Of a stretch of DNA of 64,000 nt, positions 48,757 to 59,893 are shown piece by piece (the stretch's first letter is position 1; the number at the start of each line of letters is the position of its first letter). The notes beneath the pieces are model-generated. The model was given only the letters and a program-made list of their open reading frames with translations. It ran no database searches and was not told the origin of the DNA. The translations under genes and the position numbers were made by a program. The DNA lies in contig JAGXFL010000009.1 in assembly GCA_024637295.1 (NCBI GenBank), positions 112,105 to 176,104 of the forward strand, written 5' to 3'. This stretch comes from Sulfuricurvum sp. (GTDB taxonomy: Bacteria > Campylobacterota > Campylobacteria > Campylobacterales > Sulfurimonadaceae).

Positions 48757-50012
48757 TTCGCATCGGTGTCATCGGTGTCGGAACAGTCGGACGCTGTGTT
48801 GTTAAAATACTTGAAGAAAACGCGGCGATTATCACTGCACGTGCAGGAGATATTATTAGCGTAAAGCGCGGTGTTGTTCGCGATTTAGCTAAAGCAGGTG
48901 ATTTGAATATCCTTCTTTCTCAAAATCCGGATGACATTATCAATGATCCCGAAATTGACATTGTTGTTGAACTCATGGGTGGGGTTGAAGAGCCATTTAG
49001 GATTCTTAAATCTGCTCTTGCCAGCGGTAAAGCAGTTGTAACAGCCAATAAAGCTCTTTTAGCTTATCACCGTTATGAGTTGCAAGAGATTGCAGGGGAG
49101 ATCCCTTTTGAATTTGAAGCCAGCGTCGCAGGTGGAATTCCAATCATCAGTGCATTGCGTGAAGGTCTATCAGCGAACCATATTTTATCCATTATGGGGA
49201 TTATGAACGGTACGTGCAACTACATGTTGACAAAGATGATGAATGAAGGGGTAGATTTCGACTCTATCTTGGCAGAGGCGCAAGCATTAGGCTATGCTGA
49301 AGCGGATCCAACATTTGATATCGGCGGTTTTGATGCAGCACATAAGCTATTGATTTTGGCCTCTATCGCCTACGGAATCGATGCAAAACCTGAAGAAATT
49401 TTGATTGAAGGTATCGAAGGGATCACCCAAGCAGACATCGCCTTTGCAAAAGAGTTTGGTTATACGATCAAGTTATTAGGAATTGCAAAACGTGATGGCA
49501 TGGAAGTCGAGCTAAGAGTACATGCAGCCTTAGTTAATCAAGATGCGATGATAGGCAAAATCGACGGTGTTATGAACGGTATTAGTGTGGTCGGTGATCG
49601 CGTTGGTGAGACATTATATTATGGTCCTGGTGCCGGTGGAGATGCAACTGCCAGTGCAGTAGTTGCTAATATCATTGATATTGTCCGTGCCGGAAAACGC
49701 TCACCGATGCTTGGTTTCAATCATCCTCTTGAAGAGGGGCTGAAATTAAAAGATTCAGGGAATATTCGCTCTAAATACTACTTACGCCTTAAAATCAGTG
49801 ATAGGGCCGGTATGCTGGCACAAATAACACAATTGTTTGCAGATCATACGATTTCCGTTGAGACCATGCTGCAACGTCCGTATGAAAAACAATGTGCGCA
49901 TTTACTGTTTTCAACACATGAAGCTTTAGAGAGTGATGTCTGTTCAATGATTAAAGACCTTGAATCGTTAGATGCAGTATTAGAAAAACCTTTTATGCTT
50001 CGGATGATTTAA
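48753..50012 (+). CDS. hom: Homoserine dehydrogenase
   Basis: GTG start; IRIGVIGVGTVGRCVVKIL, VVTANKALLAYH, FEASVAGGIPIISALREGL, GIMNGTCNYML, YYGPGAGGDATASAVVAN, ACT tail. Confidence 0.95.
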   Translation: MIRIGVIGVGTVGRCVVKILEENAAIITARAGDIISVKRGVVRDLAKAGDLNILLSQNPDDIINDPEIDIVVELMGGVEEPFRILKSALASGKAVVTANKALLAYHRYELQEIAGEIPFEFEASVAGGIPIISALREGLSANHILSIMGIMNGTCNYMLTKMMNEGVDFDSILAEAQALGYAEADPTFDIGGFDAAHKLLILASIAYGIDAKPEEILIEGIEGITQADIAFAKEFGYTIKLLGIAKRDGMEVELRVHAALVNQDAMIGKIDGVMNGISVVGDRVGETLYYGPGAGGDATASAVVANIIDIVRAGKRSPMLGFNHPLEEGLKLKDSGNIRSKYYLRLKISDRAGMLAQITQLFADHTISVETMLQRPYEKQCAHLLFSTHEALESDVCSMIKDLESLDAVLEKPFMLRMI

Positions 50013-50168
50013 TCCAATTACTTGCCTCATATAGAGGTAAGCTAGACCCCTTCCTTGCAACTTAATAAAACTTTAACTTAAAATTATGTAAAATACGCGT
50101 CCACTTTGCCCTCTCAGACAAGCGTGATTGAATGTTTGTAACTGCTTACAAGAGTAGTCACAAGTATT

Positions 50169-50188
50169 GGTACACGTTTACGTGTACC
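50169..50188 (+). promoter_or_regulatory. Stem-loop in leader upstream of rpmJ-rpsM-rpsK-rpsD operon
   Basis: GGTACACG-TTTA-CGTGTACC, 8-bp perfect stem in a ~215-nt non-coding region. Confidence 0.5.
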
Positions 50189-50226
50189 TAAGAGAGGTCA
50201 AAGGAGCTATATAACGGAGCTTACCG

Positions 50227-50340
50227 ATGAAAGTACGTTCTTCAGTGAAGAAAATGTGCGACGATTGTAAAATCATCAAGCGCAAAGGGGTGGTTCGCGT
50301 AATATGCAAAACCCCAAAACATAAACAAAGACAAGGATAA
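50227..50340 (+). CDS. rpmJ: 50S ribosomal protein L36
   Basis: Translated by eye: [37 protein letters not shown]; below ORF-track size cutoff. Confidence 0.96.
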   Translation: MKVRSSVKKMCDDCKIIKRKGVVRVICKTPKHKQRQG

Positions 50341-50342
50341 GC

Positions 50343-50711
50343 ATGGCACGTATCGCCGGTGTGGACTTACCTAAGAAAAAACGTCTGGAATATGCATTAA
50401 CTTATATCTATGGTATCGGTTTGCATACGTCTCGTAAGATTTTGGATGCTACAGGTCTCGATTACAACAAGCGTGTATTCGAATTGACTGAAGATGACGC
50501 AGCAACAATCGCGAAAGAAATTCGTGCTAGTGCCGTTGTTGAAGGTGACCTTCGTAAGCAAGTTGCTATGGATATCAAAGCGTTGATGGATCTTGGTTCT
50601 TACCGTGGTCTTCGTCATCGTAAAGGTCTCCCATGCCGTGGTCAAAAAACCAAAACCAATGCACGTACACGCAAAGGTAAGAAGAAAACTGTCGGCTCGG
50701 CCACAAGATAA
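50343..50711 (+). CDS. rpsM: 30S ribosomal protein S13
   Basis: [50 protein letters not shown]. Confidence 0.98.
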   Translation: MARIAGVDLPKKKRLEYALTYIYGIGLHTSRKILDATGLDYNKRVFELTEDDAATIAKEIRASAVVEGDLRKQVAMDIKALMDLGSYRGLRHRKGLPCRGQKTKTNARTRKGKKKTVGSATR

Positions 50712-50722
50712 GGGATTAGAGT

Positions 50723-51115
50723 ATGGCAAAAAGAAAAGCAACCCGTAAAAAAGTCGTCAAAAAGAATATTGCAAGAGGTATAGTACATATCCTTGCAACA
50801 TTCAATAACACTCTTGTAACAGTAACAGATGAGATGGGTAATATGATCGCATGGAGTTCAGCCGGTGCGCTTGGCTTCAAAGGTTCAAAAAAATCCACTC
50901 CATTTGCTGCGCAGCAAGCAGTAGAATCGGCTTTGGAAAAAGCAATGGTCCACGGAATTAAAGAAGTGGGAATCAAAGTTCAAGGACCAGGTTCTGGTCG
51001 TGAAACTGCAGTTAAAAGTGTTGGTGCTATTGAGGGACTACGTATTTCATTTATGAAAGACGTTACTCCATTGCCACACAATGGATGTCGTGCGCCTAAG
51101 CGCCGACGCGTCTAA
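50723..51115 (+). CDS. rpsK: 30S ribosomal protein S11
   Basis: [45 protein letters not shown]. Confidence 0.98.
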   Translation: MAKRKATRKKVVKKNIARGIVHILATFNNTLVTVTDEMGNMIAWSSAGALGFKGSKKSTPFAAQQAVESALEKAMVHGIKEVGIKVQGPGSGRETAVKSVGAIEGLRISFMKDVTPLPHNGCRAPKRRRV

Positions 51116-51126
51116 GGAGTTTTGTA

Positions 51127-51753
51127 ATGGCAAGATATAGAGGACCCGTAGAAAAAATCGAAAGAAGATTCGGTGTTAGCCTTGGTCTAAAAGGTGAGCG
51201 TCGTCTTGCAGGTAAAAGTGCACTTGACAAGCGTCCATATGGACCAGGTCAACATGGTCAACGTCGTACAAAAATTTCTGAATACGGTACACAGCTTCGT
51301 GAAAAACAAAAAGCGAAGTTCATGTACGGTTTGAGCGAAAAGCAAATGCATTCATTGTTTGATGAAGCAAAGCGTCGTCAAGGAAATACAGGTACAAACC
51401 TAGTTTTACTTCTTGAGCAGCGTCTTGACAATGTTGTTTACCGTATGGGCTTTGCAACAACACGTCGTTTTGCTCGCCAATTGGTAAATCATGGTCATAT
51501 CATGGTTGATGGACATCGTGTTGATATTCCATCATACCGTGTTAAGCCTGGTCAAAAAATCGAAATTATTGAGCGTAGCAAAAAGAATAACCAAATTATT
51601 CGTGCAGGTGAGCTTACAAATCAAACTGGCCTTGCGGCATGGGTTGATATTGATCAAGCTAAATTATTTGGTATCTTCACTCGTTTACCAGAACGTGAAG
51701 AGATTGTTATTCCTGTTGAAGAACGTCTAATCGTCGAGCTTTACTCGAAATAA
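51127..51753 (+). CDS. rpsD: 30S ribosomal protein S4
   Basis: [43 protein letters not shown]. Confidence 0.98.
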   Translation: MARYRGPVEKIERRFGVSLGLKGERRLAGKSALDKRPYGPGQHGQRRTKISEYGTQLREKQKAKFMYGLSEKQMHSLFDEAKRRQGNTGTNLVLLLEQRLDNVVYRMGFATTRRFARQLVNHGHIMVDGHRVDIPSYRVKPGQKIEIIERSKKNNQIIRAGELTNQTGLAAWVDIDQAKLFGIFTRLPEREEIVIPVEERLIVELYSK

Positions 51754-51776
51754 TCACTAAATAAGGGGCACTCAGC

Positions 51777-52772
51777 ATGAAAAAAATTAAAACATCTCCG
51801 CTTCTTCCGAAAGAGTTTGTCGTTGAGCAAATTAGTGCGAATGAAGCGAACATTATTGCATATCCATTTGAAACGGGCTATGCAGTTTCAATTGCCCATC
51901 CGATTCGTCGCTTTTTGTTAAGCAGTTCGGTTGGTTTTGCTCCAATCGGTATTAAAATCGAGGGTGCTAAGCATGAGTTTGACTCTGTGCGCGGTATGCT
52001 CGAAGATATTTCTGATTTTATTATCAACTTAAAAGGTATTCGTTTTAAATTGAAAAACGGCCTTAAAGAAAAAGAGATCAACTATACTTTCGCAGGCCCT
52101 TGTGAAATTCATGGTAGTGATTTAGAAAATGATGATGTAGAAGTTGTTACACCTCAAGGATTTTTAGCAACGTTAAATGAAGATGCAACTCTAAATTTTA
52201 CCGTAAAAATTCATCAGGGAATCGGCTATACACCAAGTGAAGATATTCGTGATATGTTAGGCGAGGGTTATATTGCACTTGATGCATACTTTACTCCTGT
52301 TCGACGTGCAACGTATGCTATTGAAAACATCTTGGTTGAAGACAATCCTAACTTTGAAAAAGTGATTATCAACATCGTAACTGATGGTCAGATCTCACCT
52401 GTGGATGCATTTAAAAATTCACTCGAAGTTATGTATGCTCAAATGGCTGTATTTAACAGTGAAGTGAGTATCAAAACAACGAATACGGCAGTCGAACATT
52501 CAGATGAACATCCTGAACTTAAGCGTTTAGGTGCTCGTATTGAAGAACTTGGGCTTAGTGCTCGTAGTTTTAATTGTTTAGACCGTTCAAATATCAAATA
52601 CATTGGCGAAATCGTAATGATGAGTCAAAATGATTTGAAAGAAGTTAAAAACCTTGGTAAAAAATCGTTTGAAGAGATTTTAGAAAAAATCAATGAATTC
52701 GGTTATGCAGTAGGGCAAGAACTAGCGGATGATTTAATCACTGCGATCAAAAAGAAAATCGAAGCTGAATAA
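51777..52772 (+). CDS. rpoA: RNA polymerase alpha subunit
   Basis: [31 protein letters not shown]-terminal [23 protein letters not shown]...[15 protein letters not shown]. Confidence 0.98.
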   Translation: MKKIKTSPLLPKEFVVEQISANEANIIAYPFETGYAVSIAHPIRRFLLSSSVGFAPIGIKIEGAKHEFDSVRGMLEDISDFIINLKGIRFKLKNGLKEKEINYTFAGPCEIHGSDLENDDVEVVTPQGFLATLNEDATLNFTVKIHQGIGYTPSEDIRDMLGEGYIALDAYFTPVRRATYAIENILVEDNPNFEKVIINIVTDGQISPVDAFKNSLEVMYAQMAVFNSEVSIKTTNTAVEHSDEHPELKRLGARIEELGLSARSFNCLDRSNIKYIGEIVMMSQNDLKEVKNLGKKSFEEILEKINEFGYAVGQELADDLITAIKKKIEAE

Positions 52773-52797
52773 GCTTTAATATAATAGAGGAAGTATC

Positions 52798-53148
52798 ATG
52801 AGACATCGTCACGGATACCGCAAATTAGGTCGAACAAGCTCACACCGTGCTGCTTTGTTGAAAAACCTTAGCATTGCGTTGATAGAACACGGCAAAATCG
52901 AAACAACGTTGATTAAAGCAAAAGAAGTTCGTTCATTTGCTGAAAAATTAATCACTACAGCACGTGTAGGTGATGCAAATGCTCACCGTGCTATTTTTGC
53001 AGCTCTTCAAAACAAAGAGGCAACTAAAAAGCTTCTTAATGAAGTAGCTCCAAAATATAATGAACGCGACGGTGGTTACACTCGTATCGTTAAAACTCGT
53101 ATTCGTCGCGGCGACGCAACGGTTATGGCATACATTGAACTCGTATAA
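52798..53148 (+). CDS. rplQ: 50S ribosomal protein L17
   Basis: [45 protein letters not shown]. Confidence 0.98.
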   Translation: MRHRHGYRKLGRTSSHRAALLKNLSIALIEHGKIETTLIKAKEVRSFAEKLITTARVGDANAHRAIFAALQNKEATKKLLNEVAPKYNERDGGYTRIVKTRIRRGDATVMAYIELV

Positions 53149-53158
53149 CGAGTTCAAT
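53134..53158 (+). terminator. Terminator-like hairpin at rplQ end
   Basis: ATTGAACTCG-TATAA-CGAGTTCAAT, 10-bp perfect stem with the stop codon in the loop, followed by ACCCTCTTTTTCTCC. Confidence 0.7.
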
Positions 53159-53286
53159 ACCCTCTTTTTCTCCTAATCTTCTTAAAAGAAACTTCGCTCT
53201 AAAATTATCAAGTTCCTATTAGTACATGTTTAGCGCAATTTCTCTATATTGTCATATTCATTTCCCAAAGACAAGGTAATATTTTT

Positions 53287-53562
53287 ATGATTCCATTTAC
53301 TGATGAAGAGTTAATGCAGCCAGTGCGCAACGTGATCGATAAAGTTCGTCCCAATTTAGCACTTGATGGTGGAGATATAGCATTTTTAACAGTTAAAAAT
53401 GGAACAGTATATGTACAGCTACAAGGAGCCTGTGTCGGTTGCGGGAGCAGTGGCAATACGCTAAAGTATGGAGTTGAACGACAGCTTCGTATGGATATAC
53501 ATCCAGAACTTACGGTTATTAATGTGCCGCAAGGGATGGAAAATCAAATTGATGTACTATAA
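53287..53562 (+). CDS. NifU-like (NFU) Fe-S scaffold domain protein
   Basis: VRNVIDKVRPNLALDGGDIAFLTVKNGTVYVQLQGACVGCGSSGNTLKYGVERQL. Confidence 0.93.
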   Translation: MIPFTDEELMQPVRNVIDKVRPNLALDGGDIAFLTVKNGTVYVQLQGACVGCGSSGNTLKYGVERQLRMDIHPELTVINVPQGMENQIDVL

Positions 53563-53611
53563 TTCCGATATTATGTCGATATACAACTAGATATTATTTC
53601 GGAGGGAGACC

Positions 53612-54205
53612 GTGAAATTGAAAACCTTATCTAAAACCCTCACTAGAGCCAACGAATATTTTTTAGCAGGGCAATATAATGATGCGATACGCGAGTATTC
53701 TTTTGCGTTGGAAGTAAATCCTTTGTCAAAAGAAGCGTACAACGGAGCAATACTATCAGATATGGCTATTAGCGGGGAAAATGGGGCCGAGGCCTTGTTT
53801 GATTATTATGCGATATTGCGAGGTGAAGATGCTGAACAAGCGGACACTGTCATTTCAGAGATATTAGAAACAATGGATGGAACGTTGGATCAATTGGGGT
53901 CTATTTTTGATGAAACGATTAAACAGCGTATGGTTTATGAAGATGGGATCATGTATAAGGAGTTCAAGGAACTCATAGAAGATGAAAATGATTTTAACCG
54001 TATTTTTGAAAATATTATGTTTTCGACACGTGTAATAATTACAGAAAAAGAAGATTTTGTTGACTTTCTTGATAATTTGATTGACCATGGGTATAAAGAG
54101 ATGGCATTAGGCTATTTAGAGAGCGCTTTAGGGGTGTATCCAAATGATAAGCAACTACGTAATCTACTGAGACGTTTGGCAAAAGGAAATCCTATTGAAA
54201 GTTGA
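53612..54205 (+). CDS. Hypothetical TPR-like protein
   Basis: ANEYFLAGQYNDAIREYSFALEVNPLSKEAYNGAI; overlaps murE start. Confidence 0.75.
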   Translation: MKLKTLSKTLTRANEYFLAGQYNDAIREYSFALEVNPLSKEAYNGAILSDMAISGENGAEALFDYYAILRGEDAEQADTVISEILETMDGTLDQLGSIFDETIKQRMVYEDGIMYKEFKELIEDENDFNRIFENIMFSTRVIITEKEDFVDFLDNLIDHGYKEMALGYLESALGVYPNDKQLRNLLRRLAKGNPIES

Positions 54206-55490
54206 GCTTCAAGGTCAACCGTATCGTTTTATTACAGAAAACTCTGTTGAATGTTCATCGGAGTGTGCTTTTTTACTAACACGACAAAACGAAAAATACA
54301 AAGATGATGCTATTGCACGTGGCGCTAAGTGTATTATCACCTCATCAGAGTGTTGGAAGATTTTTGGATTGGATCGAATCAAAGTTATCGGTATTACAGG
54401 TACAAACGGAAAAACGACTACCGCAAGTGCTATTTATTCGATTCTTTTGGACTTAGGTCATAATGTAGCCATGCAAGGGACACGTGGCTTTTTTATGAAC
54501 GACAGTGTTGTTGAGGGGAAAACATTAACGACTCCAACAGTGATGAATACCTACCGTCATATGGTTCAAGCGATACAAGCGGGTTGTGAATATTTTGTGA
54601 TGGAAGTCAGTTCTCATGCAATAGAGCAGGAGCGTATCGCAGGGATAAAGTTTGATCTGAAGATTTTGACCAATATTACACAAGATCATCTTGATTACCA
54701 TAACAGTTTGGAAGAATATATTCGGGTCAAAAATCTTTTTTTCCAAGATGAGAGCAGAAAACTTATCAATAAAGATGAGCCTAGAGCTGATTTTAATATG
54801 AAAAATGCCTATAGCTATGGTGTTGAAAATCCGGCAACATACAAGATTTTGGCGTACTCTCTTAATAATGGCATCAGCGGGGTACTAAAACATTTTGAGG
54901 ACATGGTGACTTTTGAAACTTCATTGCACGGTTTTTTCAATCTTTATAACATTACTGCGGCAATAGCAGCGGTTCATATGGTAAGCGGTGATAGTTTTGA
55001 AAAAATTACGGAAGCGGTTGAAAACTTTGGTGGTGTAAGTGGACGCATGGAAGTGGTGAGCGAATCTCCTCTTGTCATTGTGGATTTTGCCCATACTCCA
55101 GATGGAATGCAGCAAGTTCTTAATGCACTAAAAGAAAAAGAGGTTCTGGTTGTATTTGGTGCTGGTGGTGATCGAGATCGCTCTAAACGTCCGATGATGG
55201 GAAAGATCGCAGCATCTTTTGCAAAAAAAATATACGTGACAAGCGATAACCCCCGTTTTGAAGATCCGGATGATATTATTGCAGATATCTTGACAGGCAT
55301 AGATGATAAGACGAATGTTTATGTTGATGTTAATAGACGTAATGCAATTGCGCAGGCTCTTAATGATCGAAGCGGGGATGAAGTTGTTCTGATCTTGGGT
55401 AAAGGGGATGAAACGACACAAACCATTTACGATCAGCAATTCCCTTTTGATGATCGAATAGTGGTACGTGAGCTATTAGGACTACTTTAA
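54195..55490 (+). CDS. murE: UDP-N-acetylmuramyl-tripeptide synthetase MurE
   Basis: VIGITGTNGKTTTASAIYSIL, MEVSSHAIEQERI, NITQDHLDYHNSLEEY, SDNPRFEDPDDI, GKGDETTQ. Confidence 0.95.
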   Translation: MKVELQGQPYRFITENSVECSSECAFLLTRQNEKYKDDAIARGAKCIITSSECWKIFGLDRIKVIGITGTNGKTTTASAIYSILLDLGHNVAMQGTRGFFMNDSVVEGKTLTTPTVMNTYRHMVQAIQAGCEYFVMEVSSHAIEQERIAGIKFDLKILTNITQDHLDYHNSLEEYIRVKNLFFQDESRKLINKDEPRADFNMKNAYSYGVENPATYKILAYSLNNGISGVLKHFEDMVTFETSLHGFFNLYNITAAIAAVHMVSGDSFEKITEAVENFGGVSGRMEVVSESPLVIVDFAHTPDGMQQVLNALKEKEVLVVFGAGGDRDRSKRPMMGKIAASFAKKIYVTSDNPRFEDPDDIIADILTGIDDKTNVYVDVNRRNAIAQALNDRSGDEVVLILGKGDETTQTIYDQQFPFDDRIVVRELLGLL

Positions 55491-55605
55491 ACATTCCCTG
55501 AAGTTAAAGGTTTGTCTTGAAAGCTTAATGTGTAAGATTTGAATTTGGCTATAATTCCATTTAATTTTAAAGTAATCAGTCATAAAATCAATCAAGGAGT
55601 CTACG

Positions 55606-55980
55606 ATGGGTGTTCCACAACCAGCGTTTTATATTTTCAAATGTGAGCAAAGTTCACCTCCGGGCATGCCAAAGCCAAGTTGTGTTAACCCGCAGACTCA
55701 AGATCTTTTCCAACATCTTGCACAGACTCTTATGCAAAAAGGGATTATCGGTACGGTTCAGCCAATTCGAACTGCCTGTTTAAATCGTTGTAATGTAGGT
55801 CCGGTAATGCTTGTTGAACCTGGCCACGTAATGTATGCGGGATTAACAAAAGAGAAGATTACCGAAATCATTGATCGCCATATTATTGGTGGTGAAGTGA
55901 TTCAAGAGTATGTAATTTCAGCAGAGCTCTGGGATGCACCGATAACTCCTGAAGCCATGATGAAGCAAATGGGGCGCTAA
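55606..55980 (+). CDS. (2Fe-2S) thioredoxin-like ferredoxin
   Basis: FYIFKCEQSSPPGMPKPSC, TACLNRCNVGPVMLVEPGHVMYAGLTKEKITEII. Confidence 0.85.
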   Translation: MGVPQPAFYIFKCEQSSPPGMPKPSCVNPQTQDLFQHLAQTLMQKGIIGTVQPIRTACLNRCNVGPVMLVEPGHVMYAGLTKEKITEIIDRHIIGGEVIQEYVISAELWDAPITPEAMMKQMGR

Positions 55981-55989
55981 ACCATGTTA

Positions 55990-56349
55990 ATGGAAATGCT
56001 TTACAGCAAAATTCACCGTGCAACCGTAACGGATGCAAATTTGAATTATGTTGGGTCAATCACTATTGATGAGGAGCTGATGGAAGCTTCAAAAATGCGT
56101 GTGGGTCAAAAAGTAGAGATTCTTAATATCAATAATGGTGAACGGTTTTCGACCTATGTTATTTTGGGTGAACGCGGGCAGCGTGATATTTGTCTCAATG
56201 GTGCTGCAGCTCGTAAAGTACATAAGGGGGACAAAGTAATTATCGTAGCGTATGCTACGTATAATGATCTTGAACTTGAAACGTATAAGCCAACGGTCGT
56301 CTTAGTAGATGACGATAATAATATTACAGAAGTGATTGAACAGATCTAA
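55990..56349 (+). CDS. panD: Aspartate 1-decarboxylase
   Basis: [24 protein letters not shown] (GS processing site), [21 protein letters not shown]; start 55984 or 55990. Confidence 0.96.
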   Translation: MEMLYSKIHRATVTDANLNYVGSITIDEELMEASKMRVGQKVEILNINNGERFSTYVILGERGQRDICLNGAAARKVHKGDKVIIVAYATYNDLELETYKPTVVLVDDDNNITEVIEQI

Positions 56350-57206
56350 TGGGGATAATGGAGAAGTTCGAATTATTTTTGATCTCGCATTTACCTGTAT
56401 CTAAGAGTTTTCACCCTCATTATGAAGCTTCTTTACATCAAATGCTGACCAGTGGTGGAAAGCGGTTTCGTCCCGCTTTACTGCTTGATGTGGTGCGTGC
56501 TTACAATCCATTAATGGTTGATAGCGCTTATAATGTTGCTTTATCTATAGAACTTCTTCACACTTACTCATTAATTCATGATGATTTACCCTCAATGGAC
56601 AATGCCGATTTACGTCGCGGCATAGTTACCTTGCATAAGAGTTATGATGAAACAACTGCTATCTTGGCAGGAGATGCTTTGAATACTTATGCCTTTGAAG
56701 TACTCAGTAATGCTCCACTTAGTGCAGCGGTGGTTGTAAAGCTTATTCGAGAGCTTTCACGAAATGGTGGATTAAACGGTATGGTATTGGGTCAAGCCAT
56801 TGATTGCCATTTCGAGAATCAACGTCTTGAACTTGATCAAGTTAAAATGCTTCATATTCATAAAACGGGGATGCTCATCGCGGCATCTTTGAAGATGGGA
56901 GCTATTATTGTCGGACGTGATGATATTGCGCATGATTTGTATGATTTTGGCATTGACCTTGGGCTGTTGTTTCAAATACAAGATGATATTTTAGATGTGA
57001 CGCAGGATTCTATCAGTGCAGGTAAAACAACGAACAACGATGAGGCTAAAAATAGTTTTGTGACGTTGTTGGGATTTGATGAAGCTATGCATGAGGCAAA
57101 TACACTTTCCGATAAACTAAAGAAACAAATGGAAAGTTTTGATGAGAATTTATATCGTGAATTGTCACCAACACTTACCAAATACATTAACCGACACAAG
57201 GAATAA
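56349..57206 (+). CDS. ispA: Polyprenyl synthetase (geranyl/farnesyl diphosphate synthase)
   Basis: GGKRFRPALLLD, YSLIHDDLPSMDNADLRRGIVTLH, GLLFQIQDDILDV. Confidence 0.93.
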   Translation: MGIMEKFELFLISHLPVSKSFHPHYEASLHQMLTSGGKRFRPALLLDVVRAYNPLMVDSAYNVALSIELLHTYSLIHDDLPSMDNADLRRGIVTLHKSYDETTAILAGDALNTYAFEVLSNAPLSAAVVVKLIRELSRNGGLNGMVLGQAIDCHFENQRLELDQVKMLHIHKTGMLIAASLKMGAIIVGRDDIAHDLYDFGIDLGLLFQIQDDILDVTQDSISAGKTTNNDEAKNSFVTLLGFDEAMHEANTLSDKLKKQMESFDENLYRELSPTLTKYINRHKE

Positions 57207-57209
57207 ACA

Positions 57210-59126
57210 ATGAGTAATGCAATGCGTCAAAAAATGGCCGATACGATCCGATTTTTAGCAGCTGATATGGTTCAGCAAGCAAATTCAGGTCATCCGGGTG
57301 CCCCTATGGGACTTGCGGATATCGCTGTTGTTTTGTCCGAGCATATGTCGCATAATCCAAAAGATCCGACATGGCTCAATCGTGATCGTCTTGTTTTTTC
57401 AGGCGGACATGGGACGGGGCTTATTTATTCATTGAATCATCTTTGGGGATACGGTTTGGAAATTGAGGATCTTAAACAATTTCGTCAATTAGACTCAAAA
57501 ACACCTGGGCATCCTGAATATCGTCACACAGCAGGTATTGAAATCACAACGGGTCCTTTGGGTCAGGGGATCGCCAATGCGGTTGGATTTGCGATGGCTT
57601 CCAAATATGTGGGGCACAAAGTAAATTCTGAAACTGCCGCATTGATTGATCACCGTGTTTATTGTTTGTGCGGTGATGGCGATTTAGAAGAGGGGATCAG
57701 TTATGAAGCATGTTCCATCGCAGGGCATATGAGCTTAGATAATTTGGTACTGATCTATGATTCTAACCGTATTACGATTGAAGGTTCTACTGAGCTTAGT
57801 TTGAGTGAAAATATCCGTGATCGTTTTGAATCTCAAAAATGGGCTGTATTAGAGATTGATGGACATAATTTCGATGAAATTGACGGCGCATTGACGCAGG
57901 CCAAAGCAATTGCACGACCTGTATTGATTATTGCCAATACGGTCATTGCGAAAGGTGCTGGAAAGCTGGAAGGCTCTCACCATGCACACGGTGCGCCATT
58001 AGGGCATGATGTAATCAAAGCTGCCAAGCGTGATGCTGGATTTGATCCTGAGGCTACTTTTACTGTAGATGCCGATGTGCTTGAGCGTTTTCGTTGCGCT
58101 ATCGAAAAAGGGGATTTGGCGCAGCGTGAATGGAATCATCGTCTAAAAGAACTTCCCTTGATGGAACAAAATGAAGCGTATGAACAGCTTCTCAATCCTG
58201 ACTTTAGCCGTATCCAATGGCCTGCGTTTGAAAAAGCGGATGCAACACGCAATACCAACGGGATTATTCTCAATGCGATTGCTAGAGCAATCCCTGGCTT
58301 TTTGGGTGGGTCTGCTGATTTGGCCCCATCGAATAAAACCGAGTTAACTAATATGGGAGAATTCCCTCAGGGAAAAAACATCCACTTCGGTATACGTGAG
58401 CATGCGATGGCATCGATTACGAATGCAATGGCATTGTACGGGCCATTACTCCCTTTTAGCGCTACGTTCTTTGTTTTTAGTGACTATTTGAAGCCTGCAG
58501 CGCGTATTGCCGCACTTGCCGGTATTCAGCAGTTTTTCATTTGGACGCATGACAGTATTGGTGTAGGTGAAGATGGTCCAACGCATCAGCCTATTGAGCA
58601 TTTGAGCCAATTTAGAGCGCTTCCGAACTTTTACGTCTATCGTCCGGCAGATGGGGCAGAGAATGTCAAAGCATGGCAAAAAGCACTCTCTATGAAAACA
58701 TCACCAAGTGCCTTTGTCTGTTCACGCCAAAATCTTCCGGTATTGTCAGCACCACTCAAAGGGGACGTTGAGAACGGCGGCTATTTGTTGAGCGAAGCAG
58801 CCAATGCAACCGTGACATTGATGGCATCTGGTTCTGAGGTTGCTTTGGCATTAGCAACGGCGGAGGAATTGGCCCAACGTGGTGTGATGGCAAACGTTGT
58901 GAGCGTGCCGTGTTACGACCTCTTGATCGAACAATCTCAAAGCTACATTGATTCAATCATCAAACCTGATACAAAAAAAGTGGCGATAGAAGCGGCTCGC
59001 GGGCTGGAGTGGTATCGTTTTGCTGATAAAGTGATTGCTATGGATACGTTTGGTGCCAGCGCTCCTGCCGATCAGCTGTTTGAACATTTTGGATTTAGCG
59101 CTCAAGCCATCGCTTCACGCGTATAA
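57210..59126 (+). CDS. tkt: Transketolase
   Basis: ANSGHPGAPMGLADIAVVL, HGTGLIYSLNHLWGY, GDGDLEEGISYEACSIAGH, SIGVGEDGPTHQPIEHLSQFRALPN. Confidence 0.97.
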   Translation: MSNAMRQKMADTIRFLAADMVQQANSGHPGAPMGLADIAVVLSEHMSHNPKDPTWLNRDRLVFSGGHGTGLIYSLNHLWGYGLEIEDLKQFRQLDSKTPGHPEYRHTAGIEITTGPLGQGIANAVGFAMASKYVGHKVNSETAALIDHRVYCLCGDGDLEEGISYEACSIAGHMSLDNLVLIYDSNRITIEGSTELSLSENIRDRFESQKWAVLEIDGHNFDEIDGALTQAKAIARPVLIIANTVIAKGAGKLEGSHHAHGAPLGHDVIKAAKRDAGFDPEATFTVDADVLERFRCAIEKGDLAQREWNHRLKELPLMEQNEAYEQLLNPDFSRIQWPAFEKADATRNTNGIILNAIARAIPGFLGGSADLAPSNKTELTNMGEFPQGKNIHFGIREHAMASITNAMALYGPLLPFSATFFVFSDYLKPAARIAALAGIQQFFIWTHDSIGVGEDGPTHQPIEHLSQFRALPNFYVYRPADGAENVKAWQKALSMKTSPSAFVCSRQNLPVLSAPLKGDVENGGYLLSEAANATVTLMASGSEVALALATAEELAQRGVMANVVSVPCYDLLIEQSQSYIDSIIKPDTKKVAIEAARGLEWYRFADKVIAMDTFGASAPADQLFEHFGFSAQAIASRV

Positions 59127-59129
59127 AAA

Positions 59130-59882
59130 ATGACCGATTCTCCTGAGTACTTAGAGAAAAAAGCTTTTTTTGATTCACTGATTACGTTGTATGGGCGCAA
59201 TGTTGCCGTAGAAGTTTTACGTGACGATACGATCCAAATACACAAATTGCACCTTTCCAAGAGCAATCGCAGCGATGAGACGATTGAAGAGATTCTTGCT
59301 CTGGCAGATATGCGTGGTGTAGAGATAAAATATCATACCAAAGAATCTCTTTCACGTATTTCCAAAAACAGCGCTCAGGATCAAGGGGTAGCGATCGATG
59401 TTTCATCAGCAAATTATCGCCATGTAAACTCTATTGCACAAGATTTTCCCAATGATTTTCGTTTTTTAGCACTGGATGGGATCAATAACCCTCAAAATCT
59501 TGGGATGATTGTCCGCTCTGCTGCTGCGAGTAGAATCGATGGAATTATTTTGCCACGTAAAAACAGCACCAAACTTTCACCCTTGGTGATGAAAGCTAGT
59601 GCTGGAACGCTTTTCAAAATTCCTATTTATTATTGCAATGATTTAGAAGAGATTTTACATCTCAATGAGACAGCGATTATTACCCTCTCTTCGCATGCTC
59701 CACGTGATATTCATTCATTGAAAATACCGCCTCGTGCTATTTTTGTATTGGGGAACGAAAGCGAAGGGGTGAGCGAAAAAGTAGAAGCAGCATCAACACA
59801 CAGTGTTTCAATCCCGATGTATCGAGGGGTTGAGTCGCTAAACGTTGCGGTGACCGCAGGAATCGTAAGTTTCCTTCCGTGA
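59130..59882 (+). CDS. TrmH/SpoU-family RNA 2'-O-methyltransferase
   Basis: LALDGINNPQNLGMIVRSAAASRIDGIILP, FVLGNESEGVSEKV, SLNVAVTAGIVSF. Confidence 0.9.
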   Translation: MTDSPEYLEKKAFFDSLITLYGRNVAVEVLRDDTIQIHKLHLSKSNRSDETIEEILALADMRGVEIKYHTKESLSRISKNSAQDQGVAIDVSSANYRHVNSIAQDFPNDFRFLALDGINNPQNLGMIVRSAAASRIDGIILPRKNSTKLSPLVMKASAGTLFKIPIYYCNDLEEILHLNETAIITLSSHAPRDIHSLKIPPRAIFVLGNESEGVSEKVEAASTHSVSIPMYRGVESLNVAVTAGIVSFLP

Positions 59883-59893
59883 GATAAAGCCGC

